A stretch of 64,000 nt of DNA from Thinopyrum elongatum (taxonomy: Eukaryota; Streptophyta; Magnoliopsida; Poales; Poaceae): positions 302,013,048 to 302,077,047 of the forward strand of contig CM022302.1 in NCBI GenBank assembly GCA_011799875.1, given 5' to 3'. Numbering within the stretch: the first letter of the stretch is position 1; each line of letters opens with the position of its first letter. A model generated the notes under the pieces. It had not been told where the DNA came from, searched no databases, and worked only from the letters and a program-made list of their open reading frames with translations. Of the stretch, positions 12,685 to 26,006 are shown in pieces. The position numbers and the translations under genes are program-made.

Positions 12685-14213
12685 TGATAAACGAAAAGTA
12701 TAGTGGATCAATTGTAGCCTCTTTTGATAAGTAAGAGTGTCGAACCCAATGAGGAGCTAAAGGTAGAATTAATATTCCCTTCAAGTTCTATCAACCACCG
12801 ATACAACTCTACGCACACTTAACGTTTGCTTTACCTAGAACAAGTATGAAACTATTTTTTAGGTGTAATAGGATAAGTTTGGAAGAATAAAACTAGAAGT
12901 ACTTAGAGAGCATACAACTAGGAGTACTTCTGCAAGATAATAAAAGTTAGTTGTTTAGTAGAAAGCTTTTTGTAACACAAGAGAAAGATTTGTCCCTAGG
13001 CAATTGATAACTAGACCGGTAATCATTATTGCAATTTTATATGAGGGAAAGGCATGAGCTAACATACTTTCCGTACTTAGATCATATATATGCACTTATG
13101 ATTGGAACTCTAGCAAGCATCCACAACTACTAAAGATCATTAAGGTAAAACCCAACCATAGCGTTAAGTAACAAGTTCTCTTTACTCCCATACGCAACAA
13201 CCCCCTTACTCGGGTTTGTGTTGCCGTCACTCATGCAACCCACTATAAGCGAATTATGAACGTATTGCAACACCATACAGCAGTAATCCCATATCTTGCA
13301 TGACACGAAGGGCACCAAAGGACAGCAATAAAATAAAACATACAGCTCAAACCAATCACGATCATCAACCAACCCATAGGACGAAACAAATCTAGTCAAA
13401 CATCATAGGATTGCCCCACATCATTGGATAATAACATATAGCATTAAGCACCATGTTCAAGTAGAGATTACAGCGGGGAGAAGAGGTGTTACACCATTAC
13501 ATAGTGGGGGGGGGGAGAGTTGGTGATGACGGTGGCGAAGTTGTTGGTGTAGATCGCCATCATGATGATTGCCCCGGCGGTGTTCCGGCGCCACCGGGAG
13601 AGAGGGGGAGAGAGCCCCCTCCATCTTCTTCTTCCTTGTCCTCCCCCTAGATAGGAGGAGAATTTCCCCTCTGGTCCATGGCTGCCATCGCTCCCGGAGG
13701 GCAGGAGCCCCTCTGAGATTGGATCTCTCTCTCTCTTCTTTCTATTTTGCGTTCCTGTTTTCTGGCCAAAAACCGTTTCTTAAATTCCCGGAGATCCGTA
13801 ACTCTGATTGGGCTTAAATTTTGAGGGGATTTTTATCTAGAAATTATCTATCTTGCGGCGAAATAAAGGTCCCAACCACCATGGGCTAGCCACAAGCTGG
13901 CTGGGCGTGACTAGGGTAGGGGGCCGCACCCTCTGAGATTGTGGGCCCATCGGGCATCTTCTCGCGTTGATTCTTTTTCCCAAAAATCACATATTTTCCA
14001 AAATAAATATCCATAAATTTTTACCATGTTTGGACTTCATTTGATATCGATATTTTTCCAAACAAAAAACATTTAAAAAACAGGAACTGGCACTCGGCAC
14101 TGGATCAATATGTTAGTCCCAAAAAAAATATAAAATGTTGCCAAAAGTATATGAAAGTTGTAGAATATTGGCATGAAACAATAAAAAATTATAGATACGA
14201 CGGAGATGTATGA
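12685..14213 (-). repeat. E3 3' LTR
   Basis: It aligns along its length with 24487-26006. The outer end reads tgataa and the inner end ...gagatgtatga, a decayed form of ...gacgtatca. A polypurine-like ttggggatgc (minus strand) lies directly inside it. Confidence 0.85.
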
Positions 14214-16508
14214 GCATCCCCAAGGTTAATTCATGCTCGTGCTGGAGTAGGTAAATGATAAAAAGATAATTTTTTATGTGGAATGCTACCTAGCATAATC
14301 TTGATCATGTAATATAATCATGGCATGAATATTAAGACATGAGAAATACAAAGCAATAGTCTATAATTTGATATAAATACATCAACACTCAGGCATACCA
14401 ACAAACAATTGTGCCTTTCAAAATAAAAATGCTAAAGAACGCTATCCCTACAAAATCATATAGCCTAGTCATGCTCCATATTCTTAACACAAAATATAAA
14501 TCATGTACAACCCCGATGTCCGTCGAGCAATTGGTTCATACTTTTTAACGCGCTTCAGCTTTTTCAACCCCCATGCAATACATGAGTGTAAGCCATGGAC
14601 ATAGCACTATGGGTGGAATAGAATGCGGTGGCAGAGATTAATAAGGGGAAGACAAAAGAGGGAGATAGTCTCACATCGACACGGCTAATCAACGGGCTAT
14701 GGAGATGCCCATCAATTGATGTCAATGGGAGGAGTAGGGATTGCCATGCAACAGATGCACTAAGAGCTACAAGTGTATGAAAGCTCAAACTGAAAACTAA
14801 GTGGGTGTGCATCCAACTTGCTTGCTCATGAAGACCTCAGGCATTTGAGGAAGCCCATCATCGGAATATACAAGCCAAGTTCTAGAATGAAAAATTCCCA
14901 CTAGTACACGAAAGTGACAACATAGGAGACTATCTATATGAAAACCATGGTGCTACTTTGAAGCACAAGTGTGGTAAAAGGATAGTAACATTGCCCCTTC
15001 TCTCTTTTTGTCTCTTTTTTTTGTTTTCTCTTTTTTTCTTTTTTTGTTGGGCTCTTTTTGGCCTCTTTTTTTGCTTTTTGTACAGTTCCTCATCCCGACT
15101 TATGGGGGAATCATAGTCTTCATCATACTTTCCTCACTGGGACAATGCTCTAATAATGATGATCATCACACTTTTATTTACTTATAACTTGATATCTAGA
15201 ACAATATGACTCTATATGATTGCCTCTGGCAGTGTACCAGGATGTGCAATGATCTAGCGTAACATGTATAAAAAATGATGAACGATGGCTGAGCCACAAA
15301 TACTATGTCAACTATATGATCATGCAAAGCAATATGACAATGAAGATGTATGTCATAATAACGGAACGGTGGAAGTTGCATGGCAATATATCTTGGCATG
15401 GCTATGGAAATGCCATGATAGGGATGTATGGTGGCTATTTTGAGGAAGACATACGGAGGCTTATGTGTGATAGAGCGTATCATATCACGGGGTTTGGATG
15501 CACCGTCGAAGTTTGCACTGACACTCGAGGTGAGAAAGGGCAATGCACAATACCGAAGAGGCTAGCAAATAGCGAAAAGGTGAGAGTGCATATAATCCAT
15601 TGACTCACATTAGCCATAAAGAACTCATATACTTATTGCGAAAGTCTATTAGCCCTCGAAGCAAAGTACTACTACGCATGCCCCTAGGGGGGAGGTTGGT
15701 AGGAGTTAACAATCGCGCGCCCCTGACCTCCACGCAAAGGAAGACACTCAATAATAAATCGTGCTCCAACATCTTAGCATAACTAAAGACTATATGTGCA
15801 TGCTTCAAGAATCACAAACCTTAACACCAAAATTATTACTAAACCATTACCATTCACTAGTACCTCCTAGATATCACCATCTTAATATCGCAAAACTATT
15901 GCAAGGAATAAACATATCATATTCAGTGACCTACAAGTTTTATGTAGGAACCATGTGAATGACCAATTCCTGTTGACTCTCTAAATAGATATAAGTTAAG
16001 CATGAGAGTTTAATTCTTTCTACAAAAGACCACACTCTAATAATTATAAGTGAAGCAAAAGAGCATTCTACAAATAATGGTTTTCAAAATGTAGAGAAAT
16101 GAGCGTCCAAGCTTCAAATGATATAAGTGAAGCACATGAAGCACTCTATAAAGCCATACTCAAAAAATATAAGTGAAGTGCAAAGAGCATTATATAAAGA
16201 AACCAAGGACTATCTCATACCATCATGGTTCATTATGAAAAGAAAAATAAAAAGCACACGTCGCTCCAAGAATTTACGCATATCAAGTGAACAAAACAAA
16301 AACGAAGACATACTGATAATTGTTGATGAAGAAAGATGGGATGCCTTTCGGGACATCCCCAAGCTTAGACGCTTGAGTCTCCTTGAATATTTACTTGGCA
16401 TGCCTTGGACATCCCCAAGCTTGAACTCTTGCCTCTCCTTATTCTTCTCATATAGATACCCCCTCGATCTTCTAACACTTCATCCACACAAAACTTAACC
16501 GAACTTTT
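14214..16508 (-). other. E3 internal region, 3' part, non-coding
   Basis: I see no gene. It holds a T-rich low-complexity run (about 15000-15080) and short imperfect repeats around 16330-16430 containing catccccaagctt, a motif also present in E13 at 60880-60965, consistent with a shared Athila-type 3' untranslated region. Confidence 0.65.
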
Positions 16509-17513
16509 TGTCACAGCCCTTGCTTGTCATTACATAATCATCCACGCATCATGTTTAATTTTTTGAAAACTTGAAATGGGGATTGATCAAACCCTAGCAC
16601 CTCTCTGAAACACTAGGGTTCAAATTTAAATCATTTCAATGAACCCAAAATGCCCTTCAGAAAAGTTCATCATTTTTGAAATGGGTGAAAACCTCTGCCA
16701 AAAATGGTGCACATTTTCCAGGTCATCTCTGGATTTTTGGATTGAATCATTAAGTATTTGAATTTGGGCATTTGAATGCTATAATTATTTTAAATTCTTA
16801 AATAATTATGGAACTAAATGAGGGCTGTTGGAAATATTTCAAAAGTGCCCACAAATATTTTAGGATTTATAACATTGATTTGCTATTAAAACTGAATAAA
16901 AAACAAACTGCAAAATTAGCAAACAGTCAAAATTTAGAAAAGGTTAGAGACTGACATGGCTTACCTGTCCAGCCCAGATGGCCTAGCACTATAGCTGGCT
17001 CAGCCCAGCCACGTGCCGTCCTCAACCTCCTGCCAGTGGGCAGGAGGGCGTGTACTCGCCACACGCGCACACACGCGCGCCACCTCCACCCTGTTCGCCT
17101 GCCTCCTCGACGGCCTGGATGCCTCTAGCATTGCCACGCACCCCTCGGGCTCTCTCTCACTCTTCTCGTGCTCCTCCCCTCCTCTGTTCTCTCCCCACAG
17201 TGCACCCGAGCGCGGGCATCGCCGCCGCTCGCCACAATCACGGCCACCTCCCCCGCCCCGCCATGCTGTCGTGTCCAACGGCTCCGCCTCGTCCCCCTCT
17301 TCCTCCTTGCCAAGTCGTGCAACGCCGGATGCCCCAGAATGCCTCCACGCCATCTTCTTCAACCTTCGGATGTTGGAGATCCCCCTCACCTCTCCGCTCA
17401 TTCTGGTGCTTCCCCGAGCTCGCCGACCCGCCCAGCGTGCTCACTGTGAGGCCGCAAAGTGATATGATGTGTTACATGCTAGATCGGTGTGACTTAGGAT
17501 CGGGGTCCCGACA
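16509..17513 (+). repeat. E4 5' LTR
   Basis: It begins tgtcacagccc and ends gtcccgaca. Like the E1 LTR it has an AT-rich first half and a GC-rich second half (17000-17450). Long frames in that GC block are compositional. Confidence 0.9.
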
Positions 17514-17517
17514 GCTT

Positions 17518-17530
17518 TGGTATCAGAGCC
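17518..17530 (+). other. E4 primer-binding site
   Basis: The sequence tggtatcagagcc lies four bases after the LTR, the same initiator-Met-type site as in E1. Confidence 0.85.
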
Positions 17531-20500
17531 CGACTGCATGTAGGATTACCAAGCCAAACTGGTCAAAGTCGAGTCTAGAAATGCTTTAGTTATATAAGGG
17601 AATTGATCATGGAAGGGAACATAAGGCTCTTTTTACTCCTTCACCTTATGTCCTTCTGATCTGAGTCACCCTCTTCTTTTCAACGGGGATTAAGAACTAG
17701 GCTTCTCTTCTATCAGGATCACGTGTTACTAATCCGTAGACCTATAGGAATGATGGATTCAAGTCTCAGTTTAGTTTCTAGTACTTCTGTGTGTTAACAG
17801 ATGGTCTCGGAACCTTGATATTGTGTTATTGATTGGTTATGCCACCATTTTTGCAGGATGTCTCAAAATATATTTTTTGAGCATTTACAGCCGTTCTGTT
17901 GTCCGAGTTGTCCCAGGTTTCTAAATAGCCTAATGCATTTGCAAATTCTTCCTTCTTGTTCCCTATGTCCTTTTGGGCCAGACTAACCGCACTAGCGTCG
18001 TGCTGAGGTACTCCGTTGTCTCAACATATATGTTGAAGTTATCTGGAAATTAGGATATCATAGGTAGTCACCCAGTAACCCAACCTTGTGTTGTGTTCTC
18101 AGTGTGATGATTCTGGCCACCATTCTCAAAAGCGTCCCATGATGCTATTTAGTTAGCAGGTATTCCATTTCTGGGTTGTTGAACCCAAGATTCACTCTAC
18201 CTACTTCATGATGGTGGTAATTGTAGCTCCCTTAGGTTGATTAGTAACCATCCCTAGTCCTCGAGGTCCGTGGTATATTATTCTTCCAATACCATGAACC
18301 ATTGTGGCGGAAGTTCTTCTTGAACCAAAAGATCACAATAAGAGTTCTATTAATGAGTTCTCCATTCTATGATTGTGACTCTGTCAGTCCTACCTTTCTG
18401 CATGGGTTATCCGGAAGAAATATGTTGAACTTGTTCGACATCCTAATCTATGCATCCACAACTTAGAAAACCATATGTTCTTTTGAGTTGTCCCTCTTCA
18501 GTCGTATTATGACCTTCCTCTATCAGTTGGTAGTCAAGAGTAATGGTGCATTTGTGTCATCGATGCATGCTATTCCTGTGCTCCGTCAAGCCATTCTATT
18601 TGGGAATGACTAGGAGAGACAAACTCCAGCACCTCATCCATTTCTTGGATTGGGTCAAAGCAGTTGTATTCCACAGACCAAAATGCCAATCCAGATTTTT
18701 TGTATTCTACCCTGGAGTATTACTCCCTTTATGTCAGGACTGTCATGAGAATTGCACAACCTCCTATGAATTCTTGATGCAGTGCTACTTCTCGCCATCA
18801 TTATTCACTCCTTGGTCCCTTTGTTGATGCAACCGGAATACCTACAAATGAAATGTGATGTGTGAAATCAATACTCCTAGCAACCTGGTTGCATGGTAGT
18901 TAAGGGACGATAGTTTTATTCATAGTATGTTTGTTATTAAATCACCATGCTACGACTGATCGTGCTACCTAGTCCATTTTCCCTAGTGCACTCTTCGATC
19001 AAATGAGTTTCGATTCTGTCAATCTCTCGCTCTCATTTTGTCTTGCCCTGAAAAGCAAGATTGTTCTCGAGCTTAGTAACATATTGGTGGTTCGTGATTT
19101 TCCGAATATCTTCTCGAAAGTATCACCAGGTTGTCTCTTGACCGTTATGTTGATCTCGTGATCAAGTTGGTTTCCCCCTAAACCACCCCTTCTCCAAGAA
19201 TCTGTGTTAGATACCCTTGAGCTAGTTGGTTAAGCTAAACAACAACTTAGAGAGCTGGAAGATAAAAGCTTGTCCGACTTAGTTCATGACTAAGGGATAT
19301 CTTTTTGTGTGTGTGTGTGTTGGAGAAAGATGATATCTTCATCGATTGGTCCTCGTGATCGGTTGTTGGATCTATTGGCTTGTAAAAACTTTGATTTGAG
19401 TGTGGGCTATTGTCAAATCAAATTAGAACCAACGATTTTCGTAATGTTGTTTTACTCGCGGTTGTTTCCTCGAGCTTACATCATTATATCTTTTGGTCTG
19501 ACTAATGCTATCACTTCGTTCGCTTAATTGTGGAATTCCATCTATACGGAAACCTAGATGAATTGTTGTTGAGCCCATCGGCAACATCCTTATCTTCTCC
19601 ATGATTTGTGTTGAACAATAAAATAGTGTTGAAACTTTTGAAAGCATTTCCTTCCTGCTAGCTCGTGAAGTATATGTTTGGTGAAAGAAGTGACTTCCTC
19701 TAAGTTCATGTGCATTTGTTACAAGTTGTCACCGTGAATTCAGGAAAGTTGTTTTGCTTCCTTTGGAATCATCCCAAGTCAGTTATGCATGTGTGAATGT
19801 ATTCTATGGTTTGGCAGATTAATTACCTCCATTCCATATGTATTCCCTAGCACACTAAGCCACGGATTGATTTGTTCAAGGAAAGGAGATTCGTAAGTGC
19901 TAGCCCTTCAGGACCCAAAGGACATGCATCGGATTTCGCTATCCTCAATGATGGTTCCCAACCAGAATTTGACAGAGGTTTGTTGTAAGATTTCCATGTG
20001 GACATGATTGTCCTAGACCTTCTGTTCACATGTATCCTGCAATCCAGCTCATGTTTTGGGGCTTGCCGCCGTAGTTCATTTCCCGAGAATCTCGCAACAT
20101 CATCTCGTCGATTTGTGTTGCAAACTTTCTTTTTCAGACATGCTGAGTCTGGAATATCCTGTTACCAACTAGATCTAAATCTCGGGCACGTATGATGGTT
20201 GGAATTTTCCCAAGATCTATGATGTAGGTTCTGACAAGGTTGATGTTTTGGCCAACACACCTCGCCGAAAGATCTATTATTGTAGTATCTTGATTGAGCA
20301 ATTGTCCATCTTCTCCATGAGGATTTCGTGCAAATTATTCTAGAAGCTGTTCCTTATGGATTCTTGTACTCCCGAAATCTGACCTTTTATTTGATGTTCT
20401 AGATATCAAGCTACCTATAATTGGGTTATGCTAGTACATCAAGGAGAACATTAGAAGCGGAGTGCTAAATGTGTCTCGGTCGATCATCCAGGTTTTGTTC

Positions 20501-21294
20501 CTTGGCATTGCTAAGGTAAAATCTGAGAAGTGTTGTCTTACTTTGCATCAGCATCCTCCATCATTATTCATCATGGTAGTATGAGGTGTCACCAAGATCT
20601 TTGGCATAGATGTTGGTAGAACCCTGATGAATATGGAGATGCTCAAATTCTTGAGAGCACACTTATACACTAGGTTATACCCTCGGCATTAATTGGAATG
20701 TGCCTCTGTTTGCCGAGCCATCTTATAACTCTAGCTTCCTTTCCAAACTGGGTATGCCATTTCTTAGAATTCCTTCAAAAGATCATTGTGAATTGCCTTA
20801 GTCTGGTATAAAGACTTCCAATGATCTTTATATCAAAAGTAATTCTTTTTGCCACTTAAGGGAATAATTCTACGAGTCACCTACTCTAAGGTGCCCATTA
20901 TGAAACTATGGCAATATATCTCCTCGCTACTTTGACATTTATTCACCATCTACTTAAGCGCGGAATTGTTGCCCACCAAATTGGAACCCTCGTCAATCTA
21001 TTTCTTTCCATTGCTCCTGATGTGTGTTTTGTGTCTCAACTCAAGAGGTGTTCCTCCGTCTCACTCTGTGAGTGGATCATGTGTTGCTCAATCTTCGAGA
21101 AGATCGATTCTTTTGAGTTTTCCTTTTCTCTCATCGTTGTGTTGGATGAAGTTCTCAGAGCAAGACGTCAAGATCAACGTCATGCAATCAATCAACATCT
21201 TTGAGAAGGGCAGTTGGATCGAGAAGATTGTGATAGTTTTGTGACCCCTCTTCCTCTTACCCTACGTCTTGAATCTCGGGACGAGATTCTTGTT
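17531..21294 (+). pseudogene. E4 internal region with decayed pol
   Basis: The only recognisable coding remnant is a reverse transcriptase piece at 19309-19527. It retains NFDLSVGYCQIK and FGLTNAITSFA, degenerate versions of the palm motifs that precede the catalytic site. A short GT microsatellite interrupts it at 19307-19320. Stops and frameshifts are dense everywhere else; I cannot identify gag, protease, RNase H or integrase with confidence. Confidence 0.65.
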
Positions 21295-21308
21295 TAGTGG
21301 GGGTGAGT

Positions 21309-22329
21309 AGTCACAGCCCTAGCAATAGCCTTTGCTTGTCATTGCATAATCATCCATGCATCATGTTTATTTTTTTGAAAACTTGAAATGGGGATTGATC
21401 AAACCCTAGCACCTCTCTAAAACACTAGGTTCAAATTTAAATCATTTCAATGAACCCAAAAAGCCCTTCAGAAAAGTTCATCATTTTTGAAATGGGTGAA
21501 AACCTCTCCCAAAAATGGTGAACATTTTCTAGGTCATCTCTGGATTTCTGGATTAAATCATTAAGTATTTGAATTTGGGCATTTAAATGCTATAATTATT
21601 TTAAATACTCAAATAATTCTGGAACTAAATAAGGGCTTTTGGAAATATTTCAAAAGTGCCCACAAATATTTTCAGGATTTATAACATTGATTTGGTATTA
21701 AAACTGAATAAAATACAAACTGCAAAAATAGAAAACAGAAACAAAAAAATAGAAAAGGTTAGAGACTGACCTAGCTTACCGGTCCAGGCCAGCTGGCCTA
21801 GCACTATAGCTGGTCCAGCCCAGCCGTGCGCCGTCCTCAACCTCCTGCCAGTGGGCAGGAGGGCGTGTGCCCGCAGCGCACGCACACACGCGCGCCACCT
21901 CCACCCTGTTCGCCTGCCTCCTCGATGGCCTGGACGCCTCTGGCATCGCCACGCACCCCCTCGTCTCTCTCTCACTCTTCTCGTGCTCCTCCCCCTCCTC
22001 TACTCTCTCCCCGCAACGCACCCGAGCGTGGGCGTCACCGCCGCTCTCCACAATCACGGCCACCGCCACCACCCCACCCTGCTGTCGTGTCCAACAGCTC
22101 CGCCTCGTCCCCCTCTTCCTCCCCACCAAGTCGTGCAACGCCGGACGCCCCGGAATGCCTCCATGTCGTCTTCTTCAACCTCCGGATGCTGGAGATCCCC
22201 CTCGTCACTTCGCTCGTCCCAGTGCTTCCCCGAGCTCGCCAACCCACCCAGCGTGTTCACTGTGAGGCCGCAAACTGATATGATGTGTTACATGCTAGAT
22301 CGGTGGGACTTAGGATCGGGGTCCCGACA
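21309..22329 (+). repeat. E4 3' LTR
   Basis: It matches the 5' LTR along its length, with an insertion of about 14 bases near the start and its first T changed to A. A polypurine tract (tagtgggggtgag, about 21295-21307) precedes it. Confidence 0.9.
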
Positions 22330-22334
22330 CTTTT

Positions 22335-23043
22335 TTATTAGAGGGGTTAGTACATATAACATCAAATCCCATCATGTCCTATTGTAACGTTATTGTACAA
22401 TTATAATCAAACATTACCCACTATATGCTATCACAATTCTATGGCTCCCAAGTCAATGGGGCTCAACAAGATATCAAATATAAGCAAATAAGGAAACTAA
22501 CAGTAATATGTGAAAACAAGACAGTCTATAAAGATGCAGATGGTACATATACTTCTGTAACTCAAAAAAATTCTAAAAAATTAGGAAATGATAAACAATT
22601 TGCATAGCAGTACTATGTAAAACTTTTAGAATTTTTGCTCATCTAGTAAATTATCATAATTCAAACACTACAACAAAAGTTTTTGTTTTTCAATTGCACA
22701 TACCAAACAAGCAATTTAAACATCCTAAAGGTAAATCTTGGCACATTTTTTTATAATACAATGGATTTGTACAAGGGGATAATTGTTTTGGTGAGAAACT
22801 TCCATGAAAAATTATACATTGTTTCCGTGAGCATGAACACAAGTGTTCAAGGTCGACCCTCACTTCTCCAATGCATAACCTTCCAATCGCTTCTCTTTTT
22901 GAAAAAGTTTTTAGGTTCCCCTCTATATATATATTTTTTTTAAATTTAAAAGCACACAACAGAAATAAATGACTCTCAAAAAACTTCCAGGTTGTCTCGC
23001 AGGCAGCGCTTTCTTTAAAGCCATTATGCTAGGCATAAAGTGC
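22335..23043 (-). other. E3 internal region between E4 and the ORF
   Basis: This is AT-rich non-coding sequence. Near 22980-23035 it has a stretch with gcgctttctttaaagcc, similar in type to one at 61560-61610 in E13, marking the region just downstream of the coding part in Athila-type elements. Confidence 0.55.
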
Positions 23044-24362
23044 TCAAGTAATTGATCCACCCGGATCCCAATGTATATCAAAGCCAATTTTAATTAACAA
23101 TGATATGTAATTTAGTAGTGAGCACAAAGCAACATATATCATGTAACAACAGAGTCTAACTCTCTTCCTATGCATCGGCATGTCATAAAAGAACAATTCA
23201 TGCACACAAAGTAAAGGTCGATACATAGCATAAATAGTTTCTTGCAATTTTATCTTATTGGAAACATAGAGAGGTGGAGATGTAGTTCCTCTCTCATAAT
23301 AATTGCAAGTAGGAGCAGCAAGCACATGCATATTATATCCATCAAAATCATCATGTGCAATAGTAAAACACAACCCATCAATATAATCCTTAATAAGCAC
23401 AAACTTCTCCGATATAGTGTAGTTGGGAGAATTCAAAAAGATAATAGGACTATCATGTGTGGGTGCATAGCAACAATTTCATTATTAACATAAGGAAGTA
23501 TAGCAAGTTCAACTCCATAAGAATAATGGGCATCATGGCCACAAGCATAGCAGGCATCAGTTTCATGAAAAAGGGATATTTCAAACGAAGCAAAGGGATC
23601 ATAGCATTCATCCTTCGGTAAGCACGAAGGGAAATTAAACAATGTATGAGTTGAAGAGTTACTCTCATTAGAAGGTGGGCATTGGTGATCAATCTGCTCT
23701 TCCTCCTTTTGTTCTTCGCTCTCCTCGTCATCTTTTTCATCTAATGACCTCACAATTTCATCCATAGATTCCCGCAAAATATTAGTCTCATCTTGGACAA
23801 CGGAGAATTTCTCAATAAATTCATCAATGTAGGCATTGTGTTTGTAATTTTCATAGCAATATTTAAGTAGAGCATAATTTTTAGATCTATAAAGAGCATC
23901 ATAACAATCTACATACTTTTCAAACAAAGATTCAATTTCATAAGAACCCTTAAAAGCAACAAATTCTTCTATTTGTTCCACATCATAGTAATCAGATACA
24001 CCATTAGCATAAGAAGCTAAGGTTTCATTATCATTAAATTCAGATTTAAAGGGGAGGTGTGGAGCCTCCATCTTAGAGCAACAAGTATAATCATACATTA
24101 AGCACAAATTCCAAGCATACCAATGCAACATTTTAATTTGATCCCATAAGTATTTCCCTTTTTGAGACAAGCGATAATCCCAAAAGTATTCCAGTTGGTC
24201 CAACGTATCTCCCATTATCAAGTTGAATGGAGATTTGTCAGGATTATCAAAGTAGTATTTAATGTTTTCCACATAACCAACATCGAGCGTTTTAGGAGGT
24301 TCCCCATCTCCACGAGTAGCAAGTACAACTATTTTTTTTGGTATTTTGTGTTCCATATCCAT
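23044..24362 (-). pseudogene. E3 orphan ORF of Sabrina-type elements, one frameshift
   Basis: A 309-residue frame (24362-23433) starts MDMEHKIPKK, and a second frame (23436-23044, about 130 residues) continues it after a frameshift, giving roughly 440 residues. There is an acidic Glu/Asp stretch around residues 205-220 and a Cys/His-containing segment (CYACGHDAHY) near residue 274. No protease, polymerase, integrase or clear gag zinc knuckle is visible. I recall this ORF as typical of Sabrina copies, but its function is unknown to me. By position after the PBS it could be a diverged gag. Confidence 0.65.
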
Positions 24363-24457
24363 AACTAAAGATATAAAACAACTTAGAATAGAAAATAAAA
24401 ACTACTTAGTGATAAATCAAACAAGCACACACGAGAATATTCACCCCACGCTATTGC

Positions 24458-24475
24458 TCCCCGGCAACGGCGCCA
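24458..24475 (-). other. E3 primer-binding site (Asp-tRNA type)
   Basis: Read on the minus strand it is TGGCGCCGTTGCCGGGGA, the plant Asp-tRNA 3' complement used by Athila-type elements. Confidence 0.85.
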
Positions 24476-24486
24476 GAAAAAGGTCT

Positions 24487-26006
24487 TCGTAACCCACAAG
24501 TATAGGGGATCAATTGTAGCCTCTTTCGATAAGTAAGAGTATCGAACCCAACGAGGAGCTAAAGGTGATATTCCTTTCAAGTTCTCTGGACCACCAATAC
24601 AACTCTATGCACACTTAACGTTTGCTTTACCTAGAACAAGTATGAAACTATTTGTAGGTGTAATAGGACAAGTTTGCAAGAATAAAACTAGTAGTACTTA
24701 GTGAGAATAAACCTAGGAGTACTTTTGCAAGATTATAAAAGTTAGTTGTTTAGTAGAAAGCATTTTGTAACACAAGAGAAAGATTTGTCCCTAGGCAATC
24801 GATAACTAGACCGGTAATCATTATTGCCATTTTATATGAGGGAGAGGCATGAGCTAACATACTTTCCGTACATGGATCATATGCACTTATGATTGGAACT
24901 CTAGCAAGCATCCGCAACTACTAAAGATCATTAAGGTAAAACACAACCATAGAATTAAGTAACAAGTCCTCTTACTCCCATACGCAACAACCCCCTTACT
25001 CGGGTTTGTGTGCCCGTCACTCACGCGACCCACTATAAGCAAATTATGAACGTACTGCAACATCCTACAACGGTAATCCCACACACTTGCGTGACATGGA
25101 GGGCACCATAGGATAGCACCAAAATAAAACATACGACTCAAACCAATCACGATCATCAATCAACCCATAGAACAAAATGAATCTACTCAAACATCATAGG
25201 ATTGCCACATATCACATTGGATAATAATATATAGCATTAAGAACCATGTTCAAGTAGAGATTACAGCAGGGAGAAGAGGTGTTACACCGCTGCATAGAGG
25301 GGGCGACAGTTGGTGATGACGGCGGCGAAGTTGTTGGTGTAGATTGCCATCACAATCATTGCCCCGGCGGCATTCCGGCGCCACTGAGAGAGAGGGGGAG
25401 AGAGCCGCCCTCCCTCTTATTCTTCCTTGGCCTCCCCCTAGATGGGACGGGAGTTTCCCCTCTGGTCGATGGCTGCCATGGCTCCCGGAGGGCAAGAGCC
25501 CCTCCGAGATTGGATCTCTCTCTCGATGTTCTCTTCTGTTTCGTGTTCCTTTTTTCTGGCCGAAAACAGTTTCTTAAATTCCCAGAGATCCGTAAGTCCA
25601 ATTGGGCTAACATTTCGAGGGGATTTTTATCCAGAAATTATCTTTCTTGCTGTGAAAGAAGGGCCCCAACCACCTTAAGGGGTAGCCACAAGCTTGCTGG
25701 GCGCGGCTAGGGTAGGGGGTCGCACCCTCTGAGCTTGTGGGCCCCTCGGGCATCATGTCACGTTGATTATTTTTCCCAAAAATCACATACATTCCAAAAT
25801 AAATGTACACAAATTTTTATAGCGTTTGGACTTTGTTTGATATGGATATTCCATGAAACAAAAAATTTGCAACAAATAGGAACTGGCACTGGGGGCTGGA
25901 TCAATAGGTTAGTCTCAAAAACATAAAATCTAGCCCAAAGTATATGAAAGTTATAGAATATTGGCATGACAAAATAAAAAGTTATAGATATGACGGAGAC
26001 GTATCA
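24487..26006 (-). repeat. E3 5' LTR
   Basis: It matches 12685-14213. The outer end reads gacggagacgtatca, so on the minus strand the LTR starts TGATACGTC. The inner end is decayed (tcgtaaccc instead of tgataaccc). Confidence 0.85.

Larger units (their letters stand above)
16509..22329 (+). mobile_element. E4: complete but decayed gypsy retrotransposon inside E3
   Basis: Two LTRs of about 1 kb flank a 3.8-kb internal region with PBS and polypurine tract. The 5-bp TSD ctttt is exact on both sides (16504-16508 and 22330-22334). The internal region has only remnants of pol and seems too short for a full gag-pol, so mobility would depend on other elements. LTR termini (tgtcac...) and the polypurine context resemble E1, suggesting a related chromovirus group (inference). 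Confidence 0.9.
12685..26006 (-). mobile_element. E3: Sabrina-like Athila-type retrotransposon, minus strand
   Basis: Two LTRs of about 1.5 kb enclose an internal region with one long orphan ORF near the 5' end and no recognisable protease, reverse transcriptase or integrase, so it is non-autonomous. The PBS is an exact 18-base match to an Asp-tRNA 3' end. E4 is inserted in the internal region. The flanks cgcag (12680-12684) and tgcgg (26007-26011) differ by two transitions, both explained by CpG decay of an original cgcgg TSD. It lies in the E2 leader. The name Sabrina rests on the terminal sequence and the ORF start, from memory. Confidence 0.75.

Noticed and set aside
15001..15080. T-rich run as a poly-A tail of a LINE or SINE
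   Set aside because: It lies within E3 internal sequence, is interrupted by C and G, and no LINE coding or SINE promoter boxes are seen nearby.
17013..17589. Long GC-rich frames, repeated at 21826-22387
   Set aside because: They are the same LTR sequence in both E4 LTRs and run across the LTR boundary; this is a composition effect.
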